From an uncultured Clostridia bacterium (GTDB lineage: Bacteria; Bacillota; Clostridia; Christensenellales; Borkfalkiaceae), in contig CALVWO010000007.1 in NCBI GenBank assembly GCA_944367465.1, positions 1 through 43,968 of the forward strand: DNA of 43,968 bases. The letters run 5' to 3'. The first letter of the stretch is position 1. Every line of letters starts with the position of its first letter. The notes under the pieces are model-generated. The model was not told the origin of the DNA and searched no databases. It worked only from the letters and a program-made list of their open reading frames with translations. A program made the translations under genes and the position numbers. This document shows, piece by piece, positions 9,141-17,334 of the stretch.

Positions 9141-9578
9141 TCATTCCTTGCTGCCTTCGGGCGCAGTCTCGGGAGCGGCTTCCTCCGCCTTCTTGCTGCG
9201 CTTTCTGGTGCGTTTCTTGGGAGCTTCTTCCTCCGCTGCCTGCTGAGCTTTGACCTTCTTGACGTACGCCTTGTCGAGCGAAGCGCCGCATTTTTTGCAG
9301 ATGCGGACCTTCTTGCCGTCGATGACGGTGTGCGCGACGCGGGTAGCCTTGCCGCACTTGTCGCAGACGACTTCGACGTTGGAAACGTCGATGGGCGCCT
9401 CCTCCGTGACGATCTTGCTCGTGTCGTTCGCGCGGCGCGCCTTCTCGTGCTTGTGCACGATGTTCACGCCCTCGACGATGACGCGGTGATCGTCGGGATA
9501 AGTCTTCAGAACCTTGCCCTGCTTGCCCTTGTATTTACCCGTGATGACGAGCACGTTATCGTTGACTTTAACCTTCAT
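9141..9578 (-). CDS. rplX: 50S ribosomal protein L24 with zinc motif and charged tail
   Basis: L24 starts 50S assembly near the exit tunnel. The KOW motif is clear (VLVITGKYKGKQGKVLKTYPDDHRVIVEGVN). The C-terminal domain has two Cys-X2-Cys pairs (CDKCG and CKKCG) suggesting a zinc site. At 145 residues it exceeds the usual length of about 105 because of a roughly 30-residue tail rich in Lys/Arg, then Glu/Ala (KKRTRKRSKKAEEAAPE). The tail directly precedes the gene for the N-terminally extended L5. Confidence 0.96.
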   Translation of the reverse strand: MKVKVNDNVLVITGKYKGKQGKVLKTYPDDHRVIVEGVNIVHKHEKARRANDTSKIVTEEAPIDVSNVEVVCDKCGKATRVAHTVIDGKKVRICKKCGASLDKAYVKKVKAQQAAEEEAPKKRTRKRSKKAEEAAPETAPEGSKE

Positions 9579-9590
9579 GGGAGCGCCTCC

Positions 9591-9959
9591 TTACAGAACC
9601 TCGGGAGCGAGGGAGATGATACGCATGTAATCCTTCTCTCTCAGTTCTCTCGCGATGGGGCCAAAGATACGGGTCCCCTTGGGTTGTTTCTGGCTGTCGA
9701 TGATGACGGCGGCGTTGTCGTCGAAACGGATGTAGGTACCGTCCGCGCGGCGGATACCCTTCGCGCTGCGCACGATGACCGCCTTTACGACGTCGCCCTT
9801 CTTGACGGCGCCGCCGGGGGTAGCCGTTTTGACGGACGCGACGATGACGTCGCCGATATTGCCGCTCCTTCTGAAGGAGCCGCCGAGCACACGGATGCAC
9901 ATGAGCTCTTTCGCGCCCGAGTTATCCGCTGCTTTCAATCTGGTCTGAGGTTGTATCAT
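9591..9959 (-). CDS. rplN: 50S ribosomal protein L14
   Basis: L14 forms an intersubunit bridge and is the docking site of the silencing factor RsfS. 122 residues, starting [27 protein letters not shown] and containing the signature region [21 protein letters not shown]. Full-length and ungapped against the family. Between rpsQ and rplX. Confidence 0.97.
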   Translation of the reverse strand: MIQPQTRLKAADNSGAKELMCIRVLGGSFRRSGNIGDVIVASVKTATPGGAVKKGDVVKAVIVRSAKGIRRADGTYIRFDDNAAVIIDSQKQPKGTRIFGPIARELREKDYMRIISLAPEVL

Positions 9960-9976
9960 TTCTCTTTTCCTCCCGC

Positions 9977-10231
9977 TTACTTCGCCTTCTCGACGATCTC
10001 GGCGACGCGCCAGTTCTTATCCTTGCTGAGCTTGCGCGTCTCGACGATGCGTACCTTGTCGCCGACGCCGCATTCGTTTGCTTCGTCGTGCGCCTTGAAA
10101 CGGCGGGTATAGGTGATCGTTTTCTTGTAGAGGGGGTGCGGGCGCTTCTCGCTGACTGCGACGACGACCGTCTTATCCATCTTGTCGGAGACGACGACGC
10201 CCACGATTTCCTTTCTCAGATTTCTTTCCAT
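9977..10231 (-). CDS. rpsQ: 30S ribosomal protein S17
   Basis: S17 is an OB-fold protein that binds 16S rRNA early in assembly. I place the start at [24 protein letters not shown], preceded by GGAGGACAGT, rather than at an in-frame ATG ten codons upstream that would run into rpmC. The resulting 84-residue product has normal length and the family motif [22 protein letters not shown]. Confidence 0.95.
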   Translation of the reverse strand: MERNLRKEIVGVVVSDKMDKTVVVAVSEKRPHPLYKKTITYTRRFKAHDEANECGVGDKVRIVETRKLSKDKNWRVAEIVEKAK

Positions 10232-10241
10232 ACTGTCCTCC

Positions 10242-10433
10242 TCACTTCGCCTGGCGTGCACGGAGCTCCGTGTTCACGCGCGCGATATCCCGCTTGCACG
10301 TTCTGATCGAGACGGGGTTTTCAAGCTGTCCCGAAGCGTGACGGAAGCGGAGGTTGAAAAGCTCGCTCTTAAGTTCCTGGAGCTTTTTCGTGAGCTCGAC
10401 GTCGGTCATGTTCTTGAACTCATTCCCTTTCAT
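10242..10433 (-). CDS. rpmC: 50S ribosomal protein L29
   Basis: A 63-residue two-helix protein at the exit tunnel that docks trigger factor and SRP. Contains the family pattern [23 protein letters not shown] ... [15 protein letters not shown]. Its ATG shares one base with the rplP stop codon (TGATG), implying translational coupling. Confidence 0.96.
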   Translation of the reverse strand: MKGNEFKNMTDVELTKKLQELKSELFNLRFRHASGQLENPVSIRTCKRDIARVNTELRARQAK

Positions 10434-10882
10434 CAGCCTTCACCGCCTTCCTGGGTATTTTCGGCGGGAACTTCCGCCTCTTTCTTGATAAACTTGCACT
10501 TGACGGGGAGCTTATGTGCCGCAAGGCGCATTGCCTCGCGCGCCACGTCCTCGCTCACGCCCGCCATTTCGAACATCACCCTGCCCGGTTTGACCGCGGC
10601 GACCCAGAACTCGACGCCGCCCTTACCGGAACCCATACGGGCTTCCGCGGGATGGCGCGTGATGGGCTTGTGGGGGAAGATATCGATCCACACCTTACCG
10701 CCGCGCTTGATGAAACGGGTCATTGCGATACGGGCTGCCTCGATCTGGTTGGATTTGATCCAGCCGGCTTCTTCGGCGACGAGGCCGTACTCGCCGTATG
10801 CGATGAAGTTCCCCTTCTGCGCGCTGCCCTTCATGTTGGGGCGGTGCTGCTTTCTTCTCTTGACTCTCTTGGGGATTAACAT
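10433..10882 (-). CDS. rplP: 50S ribosomal protein L16
   Basis: L16 lines the A-site tRNA elbow contact in the 50S. Translation from [19 protein letters not shown] gives 149 residues, close to the usual 137-145, with conserved [34 protein letters not shown] and [15 protein letters not shown] longer in-frame reading into rpsC was rejected: the family starts with MLIPKR and the ATG overlaps the rpsC stop (TAATG). Confidence 0.96.
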   Translation of the reverse strand: MLIPKRVKRRKQHRPNMKGSAQKGNFIAYGEYGLVAEEAGWIKSNQIEAARIAMTRFIKRGGKVWIDIFPHKPITRHPAEARMGSGKGGVEFWVAAVKPGRVMFEMAGVSEDVAREAMRLAAHKLPVKCKFIKKEAEVPAENTQEGGEG

Positions 10883-11541
10883 TATTTGCCTCCTTCCGCC
10901 TTCTTTGCGGCTTTGAGGACTTCGCCCTTGTAGATCCAGCACTTGACGCCGATCATGCCGAACGTCGTGTGCGCCTCTGCAAAGCCGTAGTCGATGTCTG
11001 CGCGGAGCGTCTGGAGGGGAATGCTGCCCTCGTGATAGTGCTCGCAGCCCGCGATCTCGCGTCCGTCGAGACGGCCGCTGACCTGCATCTTGACGCCCTT
11101 GACGCCTGCGCGCATCGTCCTGCCGATCGCCTGCTTGATCGCGCGGCGGAACGCCATACGCTTTTCAAGCTGCGCCGCAACGCTCTCCGCGACGAGCTGT
11201 GCGTCTGCGTCGGGCTTGCGGACCTCGGTGATGTTGATGGAGACCTGCTTGCCCTTCGTGAGCTTGGCAAGGTCTTTTTTGATGACTTCGATCTCCGAGC
11301 CGGCTTTGCCGATGAGCACGCCGGGACGGCCCGTGTAAACGGTAACGACGATCCTGCCCGCCGCGCGCTCGATGAGGATGCGCGAAACGGCCGCCGCATA
11401 GTACTTCTTCTTCAGAAAGGTGCGGATGGTGTGATCTTCTTTGAGATATGCCGCGAACTCCTTCTTATCGGCGTACCACTGCGTATCCCAGCCCTTGATG
11501 ACGCCTACTCTCAAACCGTGAGGATTGACTTTCTGACCCAT
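10882..11541 (-). CDS. rpsC: 30S ribosomal protein S3
   Basis: S3 forms part of the mRNA entry channel and has helicase-like activity with S4 and S5. 219 residues, starting [24 protein letters not shown], with a KH domain ([24 protein letters not shown]) and the C-terminal signature region [41 protein letters not shown]. Follows rplV with a one-base gap. Confidence 0.97.
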   Translation of the reverse strand: MGQKVNPHGLRVGVIKGWDTQWYADKKEFAAYLKEDHTIRTFLKKKYYAAAVSRILIERAAGRIVVTVYTGRPGVLIGKAGSEIEVIKKDLAKLTKGKQVSINITEVRKPDADAQLVAESVAAQLEKRMAFRRAIKQAIGRTMRAGVKGVKMQVSGRLDGREIAGCEHYHEGSIPLQTLRADIDYGFAEAHTTFGMIGVKCWIYKGEVLKAAKKAEGGK

Positions 11542-11542
11542 G

Positions 11543-11944
11543 TTAGATTTCTCCCTCCGCTTTCTTCACGTCCAGAATCACCGTGATGTGGCTCGTTCTC
11601 TTGAGGATCGCGTGACCTCTGCCCTTGGAGACGGGCTGCATTCTCTTGAGCATCGTGCCGCCGTTTGCGAAGCACTCCGCCACATACAGATCGCCTCTGT
11701 CCATGCCCTGGTTATGCTCTGCGTTCGCAACCGCGCTCATGAGCACCTTTTTGGTGGGCGCCGCGCCGCCGTTGACGCTGTGTTCGAGGATCGCCTGCGC
11801 CTCTCTCACGGACTTGCCGCGGATGAGATCGAGCACCGTGCGTACCTTGTAGGGGGAGATGCGGACGTATTTTGCGACGGCGTAGGGGCGCGTCTCTCTG
11901 CGCTCTTCCACGCGTGCCGTCTTCTTCTTCATATTCGTCGCCAT
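11543..11944 (-). CDS. rplV: 50S ribosomal protein L22
   Basis: L22 reaches into the peptide exit tunnel with a beta hairpin. 133 residues with conserved [16 protein letters not shown] motif ([21 protein letters not shown]) and the C-terminal [19 protein letters not shown]. About 20 residues longer at the N-terminus than the minimal form (basic [19 protein letters not shown]). Confidence 0.96.
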   Translation of the reverse strand: MATNMKKKTARVEERRETRPYAVAKYVRISPYKVRTVLDLIRGKSVREAQAILEHSVNGGAAPTKKVLMSAVANAEHNQGMDRGDLYVAECFANGGTMLKRMQPVSKGRGHAILKRTSHITVILDVKKAEGEI

Positions 11945-11955
11945 AAGCTATCTCC

Positions 11956-12237
11956 TTACTTTTTCCCGGGCGCACTCGTCTTTGCCGTGTGCCCCTTGAA
12001 CGTTCTCGTGGGAGCGAACTCGCCGAGCTTGCAGCCCACCATGTCCTCCGTTACGTATACGGGAACGTGCTTGCGCCCGTCGTAAACGGCGATCGTGTGT
12101 CCGACCATCTGGGGGAAGATCGTCGATGCTCTCGACCAAGTCTTAAGGACTTTCTTCTCGTTTGCCTCGTTCATCGCCTCGATGCGAGCCAGCAGCTTCG
12201 CTTCGACGTAAGGCCCTTTCTTAACGCTTCTCGACAT
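11956..12237 (-). CDS. rpsS: 30S ribosomal protein S19
   Basis: S19 pairs with S13 on the 30S head. Start chosen at [20 protein letters not shown], preceded by GGAGGATATC; an upstream in-frame ATG would extend into rplB and lacks family similarity. The 93-residue product has the motifs [41 protein letters not shown]. Between rplB and rplV. Confidence 0.96.
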   Translation of the reverse strand: MSRSVKKGPYVEAKLLARIEAMNEANEKKVLKTWSRASTIFPQMVGHTIAVYDGRKHVPVYVTEDMVGCKLGEFAPTRTFKGHTAKTSAPGKK

Positions 12238-12248
12238 GATATCCTCCC

Positions 12249-13076
12249 TTAATTGATCCTCTTCAGGATGAACTTGCTCGTCGGGTTCTTCTTCTTTCTC
12301 GTCTTGTAACCGAGCGCCGGCTTGCCCCAAGGAGTCTCGGGACCGGCATGACCGACAGGCGACTTGCCTTCACCACCGCCGTGAGGGTGATCGTTGGGGT
12401 TCATGACCGAACCGCGGACGGTGGGACGGGTGCCGAGGTGACGGGTCTTGCCCGCCTTGCCGACGCGGATGATCTCGTGCTCGAGGTTGCCGACCTGACC
12501 GATGGTCGCGCGGCACACCGCGGGGATGAGACGCATCTCGCCCGAAGGCATCTTGATGGTCGCATAGTCGCCCTCGCGCGCCATGAGCTGCGCTGCGGCG
12601 CCTGCGCCTCTCGCGATCTGACCGCCGCGGCCGGGCTTCATCTCGATGTTGTGGATGACCGTACCGACGGGGATATCCGTGAGGGGCAGCGTGTTGCCGA
12701 CCTTGATGTCTGCGCCTGCGCCGGAGACGACCTTGTCGCCGACGTTCAGACCGACGGGAGCGAGGATATAGCGCTTTTCGCCGTCTGCGTACGCAAGGAG
12801 CGCGATGTATGCGCTGCGGTTGGGATCGTACTGGATGCTCTTGACCGTTGCGGGAACGCCGTCTTTATTGCGCTTGTAGTCGATGATGCGGTATTTTCTC
12901 TTGTTGCCGCCGCCGATGTGACGGACGGTAATCTTGCCCGCATTGTTTCTGCCGCCCGACTTGCGCTGATCTTCGAGAAGCGAACGCTCGGGCTTCTGCT
13001 TGGAGATCTCGCCGTAAGCGGGAACCGTCATCAGACGGCGGGCGGGAGAGGTGGGTTTATATCTCTTGACTGCCAT
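12249..13076 (-). CDS. rplB: 50S ribosomal protein L2
   Basis: L2 is one of the most conserved ribosomal proteins and is needed for subunit joining and the peptidyl transferase centre. 275 residues with conserved [22 protein letters not shown] near the N-terminus and the C-terminal signature [35 protein letters not shown], which includes the essential histidine. Standard length. Confidence 0.97.
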   Translation of the reverse strand: MAVKRYKPTSPARRLMTVPAYGEISKQKPERSLLEDQRKSGGRNNAGKITVRHIGGGNKRKYRIIDYKRNKDGVPATVKSIQYDPNRSAYIALLAYADGEKRYILAPVGLNVGDKVVSGAGADIKVGNTLPLTDIPVGTVIHNIEMKPGRGGQIARGAGAAAQLMAREGDYATIKMPSGEMRLIPAVCRATIGQVGNLEHEIIRVGKAGKTRHLGTRPTVRGSVMNPNDHPHGGGEGKSPVGHAGPETPWGKPALGYKTRKKKNPTSKFILKRIN

Positions 13077-13095
13077 GTTCCTATCCTCCGCTTAT

Positions 13096-13386
13096 TTACG
13101 ATAACGAGTTGAAGTACTCGATGGCTTTGCTGTCCTCGTGAAGAGTGACGATCGCCTTCTTCGTGGTGGGCGTGTAGCCCTCGTATCTGCCCATTCTCTT
13201 GAGCTTGCCGGGGCAGGTGACGGTGTTCACGCTCTTGACGCGGACGCCGAACATCTTTTCGACGGCGATCTTGATCTGCGTCTTGTTGGCGGACTTTGCG
13301 ACGGTGAACGTGTAGCGCTTGTCCGCGATCCCGTCGTACCCCTTCTCGGTCAGGACGGGCTTGATGATGATATCCTCGGGCGTCAT
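13096..13386 (-). CDS. rplW: 50S ribosomal protein L23
   Basis: L23 at the tunnel exit docks trigger factor and SRP. 96 residues: MTPEDIIIKPVLTEKGYDGI, TVAKSANKTQIKIAVEKMFGVRVKSVNT and the flexible loop ending KKAIVTLHEDSKAIEYF. The start codon overlaps the end of rplD by one base. Confidence 0.97.
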   Translation of the reverse strand: MTPEDIIIKPVLTEKGYDGIADKRYTFTVAKSANKTQIKIAVEKMFGVRVKSVNTVTCPGKLKRMGRYEGYTPTTKKAIVTLHEDSKAIEYFNSLS

Positions 13387-14009
13387 TATGCGTATACCTC
13401 CTCGAGTTTCTTCACGGAGCCCTTCGTAAGCACGACGACTGCGTTCGCAACGATCTCATAAGTGCTGATCTCGGAAACGGAGATCGTGGAGAGCGTGGGA
13501 AGATTGCGCGCCGCGAGGATGACGTCCTGATCGTTTTCGTCCATGACGACGACCGTACGCTTATCCAGCTTCATTGCCTTGCGGAAGGCTTCCATCTCCT
13601 TGGTCTTGGGTGCGGAGACCTTGAGTTCGTCCACGACGAACAGCTCCCCGTCTGCGACCTTCTTGGAAAGTGCGGAGACGAGCGCCCCGCGCTTTGCGCT
13701 AACGTTCATTTTCTTGGAGAAGTCGCGGCTCTTGGGTGCGAACACCACGCCGCCCTTCGTCCACTGGGGTGCGCGGATGGAACCCTGGCGCGCACGGCCC
13801 GTGCCCTTCTGTCTCCAGGGCTTTGCTCCGCCGCCGCGCACTTCCGTGCGGGTGAGGGTGGATTTCGTCCCCTGGCGCTGATTGCAAAGATAGGTGACGA
13901 CCGCCTGGTGGATGAGGGGCTCGTTGTATTCGGCGCCGAAAACCTTGTCGGAAAGCTCGAGATCGCCGACCGCCTCTCCCTTCATGTTGTATACTTTCAC
14001 GTTTGCCAT
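13386..14009 (-). CDS. rplD: 50S ribosomal protein L4
   Basis: L4 lines the exit tunnel and, in enteric bacteria, represses the S10 operon through its leader. The 207-residue product contains the tunnel loop motif GTKSTLTRTEVRGGGAKPWRQKGTGRARQGSIRAPQWTKGG and the family C-terminus with DVILAARNLPTLSTISVSEIS. Between rplC and rplW. Confidence 0.97.
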   Translation of the reverse strand: MANVKVYNMKGEAVGDLELSDKVFGAEYNEPLIHQAVVTYLCNQRQGTKSTLTRTEVRGGGAKPWRQKGTGRARQGSIRAPQWTKGGVVFAPKSRDFSKKMNVSAKRGALVSALSKKVADGELFVVDELKVSAPKTKEMEAFRKAMKLDKRTVVVMDENDQDVILAARNLPTLSTISVSEISTYEIVANAVVVLTKGSVKKLEEVYA

Positions 14010-14020
14010 GATCGTTCTCC

Positions 14021-14653
14021 TTATGCCTTGACGCTCGTCTTCAGCGTAACGACGCTGCCCTTCGCTCCGGGGATCGCACCCTTGACGAGGATGGCGTTTC
14101 TCTGTGCGTCCACGCGCACCACTTCGAGATTCTGGATGGTGACGTTCTCGACGCCGTACTGACCTGCGAGTTTCTTGTGCTTGAAGACGCGCGAGGGGGA
14201 GCTGTTCGCACCCATGGAGCCGGGCTCTCTGTGGACAGGGCCGACGCCGTGCGTCTCTTTGAGGCGGTGCTGGTTCCAGCGCTTGATGACGCCCGTGTAA
14301 CCGTGACCCTTGGTGACGCCGCTCGCATCGACCTTGTCGCCCGCGGCGAAGACGTCCGCCTTCACCTCGTCGCCGACCTTGTAACCTTCGACGCTGTCGA
14401 GGCGCACCTCTTTGAGCACCTTGCAGGGCTTGACGCCCGCCTTCTTGAACTGCCCGAGGTCGGGCTTGTTCATTGCCTTCTCCTTCGCATCGAGGAAGCC
14501 GAGCTTGAGCGCGACGTAGCCGTCGGACTCGACCGTCTTGACCTGCACCACGGGGCAGGGACCGGCCTCGATGACCGTGACGGGGATGACCTTCCCGTCC
14601 TCCGCAAAGATCTGGGTCATGCCCACTTTGCGACCGATGATTGCTTTACCCAT
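14021..14653 (-). CDS. rplC: 50S ribosomal protein L3
   Basis: L3 is an early 50S assembly protein whose extension approaches the peptidyl transferase centre. I use the ATG of [20 protein letters not shown]; a GTG four codons upstream abuts the AAGGAG site and would leave no spacing. The 210-residue product has the signature [35 protein letters not shown] 59-base gap separates it from rpsJ. Confidence 0.95.
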   Translation of the reverse strand: MGKAIIGRKVGMTQIFAEDGKVIPVTVIEAGPCPVVQVKTVESDGYVALKLGFLDAKEKAMNKPDLGQFKKAGVKPCKVLKEVRLDSVEGYKVGDEVKADVFAAGDKVDASGVTKGHGYTGVIKRWNQHRLKETHGVGPVHREPGSMGANSSPSRVFKHKKLAGQYGVENVTIQNLEVVRVDAQRNAILVKGAIPGAKGSVVTLKTSVKA

Positions 14654-14712
14654 CGTAAAGTTCACTCCTTTTTTTATTTTTCCGATACCAGCTTCAGCTT
14701 AAGTATCCGGTG

Positions 14713-15012
14713 TTACAGTTTTACCTTGATATCCACGCCTGCGGGCAGGTGGATGGAATCGAGCAGTTTCGCGTTGGGGGAATAGATATCGATGATGCGC
14801 TTATAGGTGCGAAGCTCGAACTGCTCGCGGGAGTCCTTATCTTTGTGGGGGCTCCTCAAAATGGTGACGACCTCTCTCTCCGTGGGAAGCGGGATGGGAC
14901 CGGAGATCTTTGCCCCGCCCTTCTGCATCGTCTCCACGATGCGGCTTGCAGCCTGATCGACGAGCTCGTGATCGTATGCCGAAAGTTTGATCCTGATTTT
15001 CTGACTTGCCAT
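14713..15012 (-). CDS. rpsJ: 30S ribosomal protein S10
   Basis: First gene of the S10 operon; also the transcription factor NusE, which pairs with NusB in antitermination. 99 residues beginning [22 protein letters not shown], with [42 protein letters not shown] site before ATG. A leader of about 260 nt lies upstream. Confidence 0.97.
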   Translation of the reverse strand: MASQKIRIKLSAYDHELVDQAASRIVETMQKGGAKISGPIPLPTEREVVTILRSPHKDKDSREQFELRTYKRIIDIYSPNAKLLDSIHLPAGVDIKVKL

Positions 15013-15273
15013 TGCTTACTCCTTCCTTTTTATACTAACTGTGAATTTGCGCGTCAACGCACCCGTGCGTATCGAGGTCATCTATCAAAAAAACACGCGT
15101 CGTTTTGCGGTGTTTTCTCGCAAAAGCCTCGGTTAGTCGCAGGAGTCGGGCTCCCACATTTGTCAGCGGAAATTATCTGCCGAGGGGCTTTCTCGCCTCG
15201 ATTTTTCAGTAACTTCCCGCCTCAACCCAATACGCTCGTGTGCGCAGCAAAAGACATGCCGCTTTGACACAGC
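15013..15273 (-). promoter_or_regulatory. Long structured leader of the S10 operon
   Basis: About 260 nt separate the predicted start of transcription from rpsJ, with no ORF. In the RNA several hairpins are visible, including CGAGG/CCUCG, ACGCAC/GUGCGU, and two mutually exclusive pairings: UUUUGCG with CGCAAAA (arms 15119-15125 and 15103-15109) against AAAACAC with GUGUUUU (arms 15110-15116 and 15090-15096), the latter running into seven U residues. That is the layout of an anti-terminator/terminator switch, but the terminator stem is AU-rich and weak. L4-type control is known in enteric S10 leaders; no homology is claimed. Confidence 0.5.
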
Positions 15274-15279
15274 CTGTAT

Positions 15280-15308
15280 ACTATACCATCTTTTTCAAGC
15301 GAAGTCAA
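15280..15308 (-). promoter_or_regulatory. rpsJ: Promoter of the S10 operon
   Basis: Minus-strand TTGACT -35 box, 17-base spacer and TATAGT -10 box, about 270 bases upstream of rpsJ. This is the only strong housekeeping promoter seen upstream of the S10-spc gene block, so it probably drives some 25 genes down to rpmJ. Confidence 0.85.
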
Positions 15309-15468
15309 ACGTTTGAACGATATTTTTTGCGAAAATTACCGTTTTTTTTGGGTTATTTTGCGGTTTTGCGTCCGTCTTCCGCTATTTTGTATTTGTTCCC
15401 CTTTCCGCCACAAGATATACCTGTATTATATATAATGTATAGCGTCCGCCGCTTCCTTCAAAAAAACG

Positions 15469-15497
15469 TTGACTTTGCGCCGCGGAGAAGGTACAAT
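15469..15497 (+). promoter_or_regulatory. Promoter abutting the start codon of the DUF1275-GNAT gene
   Basis: TTGACT, 17-base spacer, TACAAT. Only six bases (GGAGGC) separate the -10 box from the ATG, so the transcript should start at or within a base or two of the start codon. A second -10-like TATAAT at 15431-15436 has no good -35 and is the weaker alternative that would give a leadered mRNA. Confidence 0.75.
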
Positions 15498-15503
15498 GGA
15501 GGC

Positions 15504-16652
15504 ATGCGGTATCTTCGAAAAAAATTTGCGGCGTTTCCCGTATACGAATGGCTGGAGATCGGTCTCATGCTCTGCCTGGCAGGCGGATTCCTCGACGCAT
15601 ACACCTTCGTGACGCGGGGCGGCGTGTTCGCCAACGCGCAGACGGGCAACATGATCCTGCTCGCCATCGGGCTCGCTGGCGGCGACGGGCTGCGGGCGCT
15701 GAGATACCTCGTGCCCATCCTCTTCTTTTTTGCGGGGGTCTTTCTGAGCGAGCTGCTGCTCCGCCTCGGCAAAAAGACGCGCGGAGATTTCCGCGGACAC
15801 GGATTCGTACTCGCCGCGGAGATCGCCGTGCTCATCGTCGTCGGATTCCTGCCCGCGGACGTACCGGATATGCTCGTGAACGCGCTCGTCTCCTTTGCCG
15901 CCGCGGTACAGTTCGATAACTTCCGCAGGCTGGAGGGCAAGCCCTTTGCGACGGCTTTCTGCACGGGCAACCTGCGTTCGGCGACAGAACACGTCTTTCA
16001 CGGCGTGGTCGAAAAACAGAAGGGTGCGATCAGGACGGCGGGCAAGTACTTCGCCGTCATCCTCGCGTTCATCGGCGGCGTGACCGCGGGCTACTTCGCC
16101 TCACGCGCGCTGGGTGGCTATGCGGCGCTGATCGCCGCGGGCGTGCTCCTCCTTGTGCTCGCCGCCATCTTGTGCGGGCATGCCGTGCGCATGCGGCGCA
16201 TCCGCGTCCGCCGCCTCGCGCAGGGAGAGATCCCCGCCGCACAGGCGCTCATCTGGGAGAGCTTCACGCGTTTTGTGGCACCCATGTTCGAGGCAGAGGG
16301 CGCAGAAAACTTCCGCCGATTCCTGTACGACCTTCCCCTCTCGGACGGCTACGAATGGTACGGCGTGTTCGCGGGCGGCATGATCAAGGGCGCGATGGTC
16401 GCCCGCCGGGACGGCACGCACATCGCGGCGTTCTTTACGAAAAACGGAGAACAGCGGCGCGGATACGGCGGCAGACTCATGCGCTGGTACCTCGCCAACG
16501 CGGGCGCGGACACAGTGACCGTGAACGCCTCCCCTTCCGGCGTTCCCGCCTACAAAAAACTGGGTTTTTCGGCGACGGACGGGGAGATTTGCAAGGACGG
16601 CATGAGATACGTCCCCATGGAATACAAAAAATCTGTTGAAAAGGAGAAATAG
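15504..16652 (+). CDS. DUF1275 (YoaK-like) membrane protein fused to GNAT acetyltransferase
   Basis: A 382-residue, apparently two-domain protein. Residues about 15-225 match the YoaK/DUF1275 family of six-helix membrane proteins: EWLEIGLMLCLAGGFLDAYTF, VFANAQTGNM, AVQFDNFR and TAFCTGNLR are typical; the family's function is unknown. Residues about 230-375 look like a GNAT N-acetyltransferase on the cytoplasmic side: acetyl-CoA loop QRRGYGGRLMRWY (317-329) and NASPSGVPAYKKLGF (341-355). The junction falls right after the last hydrophobic segment. I start at the ATG six bases after the -10 box; an in-frame reading 88 codons longer is low-complexity and overlaps the divergent rpsJ promoter. The SIMPL gene follows after two bases. 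The fusion is read directly; the substrate is unknown. Confidence 0.85.
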   Translation: MRYLRKKFAAFPVYEWLEIGLMLCLAGGFLDAYTFVTRGGVFANAQTGNMILLAIGLAGGDGLRALRYLVPILFFFAGVFLSELLLRLGKKTRGDFRGHGFVLAAEIAVLIVVGFLPADVPDMLVNALVSFAAAVQFDNFRRLEGKPFATAFCTGNLRSATEHVFHGVVEKQKGAIRTAGKYFAVILAFIGGVTAGYFASRALGGYAALIAAGVLLLVLAAILCGHAVRMRRIRVRRLAQGEIPAAQALIWESFTRFVAPMFEAEGAENFRRFLYDLPLSDGYEWYGVFAGGMIKGAMVARRDGTHIAAFFTKNGEQRRGYGGRLMRWYLANAGADTVTVNASPSGVPAYKKLGFSATDGEICKDGMRYVPMEYKKSVEKEK

Positions 16653-16654
16653 AT

Positions 16655-17284
16655 ATGGCTGAAGAAAGAACGATCAGAGTAACGGGGCGCGGAGAACTGC
16701 GCGTAAAACCCGATACGGTGCGGCTGACGCTCACGATCGGGCGTACGGAGCCGGACTTTGCAGCCGCGGTGGACGCCGCGGAAAAGGCATCTGCGGCGGC
16801 GGTCGCCGCACTTGCGGAAGCGGGCGCCGCCGGAAAGGACGTGCGCGCCCTCTCGCTGCGCACCGAACCGTACTACGAGACGATCGCCGATGAAAACGGC
16901 GTGCGGACGAGGAAATTTGCGGGGTATTCCGCCGTGCGCCGCATCAGGGCGGAGCTCGGCACGGCTCCCGCCGCCCTTGGCAGGGCGCTCACCCTGCTCG
17001 CCGCCTGCGGCGCCGCGCCGGAGATCGCCACGGAATACACGCGCAAAGACGAAGACGCGCTGCGCGGCGAGCTGCTCGCACTTGCCGTGAAGGATGCGAA
17101 ACGCCGCGCGAAAGCGATCGCAAAGGCGGCAGGCGTGAAGCTCGGGAACATGCTGACGGCAGAGAACGGCGGACATGGTATGCCCGTCGCACGCGCAGCC
17201 GTGCTGCGCATGGACAGCGCCGAACTCGAACCGGAGGACATCGTGCTCTCCGACGAGGTCACCGTCCTCTTTGAGATAGACTGA
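16655..17284 (+). CDS. SIMPL domain-containing protein (DUF541)
   Basis: 209 residues of the SIMPL/DUF541 family, whose members have been linked to oxidative-stress defence and to a mammalian signalling adaptor but lack a defined biochemical role in bacteria. The pattern ITVTGRGE-like start (RTIRVTGRGELRVKPDTVRLTLTIG), an Ala-rich helix, LSLRTEPYYE and AVKDAKRRAKAIAKAAGVKLG are diagnostic. Unlike many relatives it has no signal peptide, so it is predicted cytoplasmic. AAGGAG precedes ATG; only two bases separate it from the preceding stop, so it is co-transcribed with the DUF1275-GNAT gene and ends at a terminator. Confidence 0.85.
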   Translation: MAEERTIRVTGRGELRVKPDTVRLTLTIGRTEPDFAAAVDAAEKASAAAVAALAEAGAAGKDVRALSLRTEPYYETIADENGVRTRKFAGYSAVRRIRAELGTAPAALGRALTLLAACGAAPEIATEYTRKDEDALRGELLALAVKDAKRRAKAIAKAAGVKLGNMLTAENGGHGMPVARAAVLRMDSAELEPEDIVLSDEVTVLFEID

Positions 17285-17295
17285 TCTGCAAAAAT

Positions 17296-17331
17296 AAAAA
17301 AGCGCTCCTGCTCACGGCGGAGTGCTTTTTT
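17296..17331. terminator. Bidirectional intrinsic terminator
   Basis: Stem GCGCTCC/GGAGTGC (one G-T pair) extended by six A and six T residues on either side, loop of ten. It lies between the convergent SIMPL and MFS genes and has a T-run in both readings, so it can serve both. Confidence 0.9.
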
Positions 17332-17334
17332 ATT

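Noticed and set aside
15240..15503. 88-codon in-frame extension upstream of the DUF1275-GNAT gene
   Set aside because: It overlaps the divergent rpsJ promoter, has no ribosome-binding site and no membrane-protein or family character; the promoter of the gene lies inside it.
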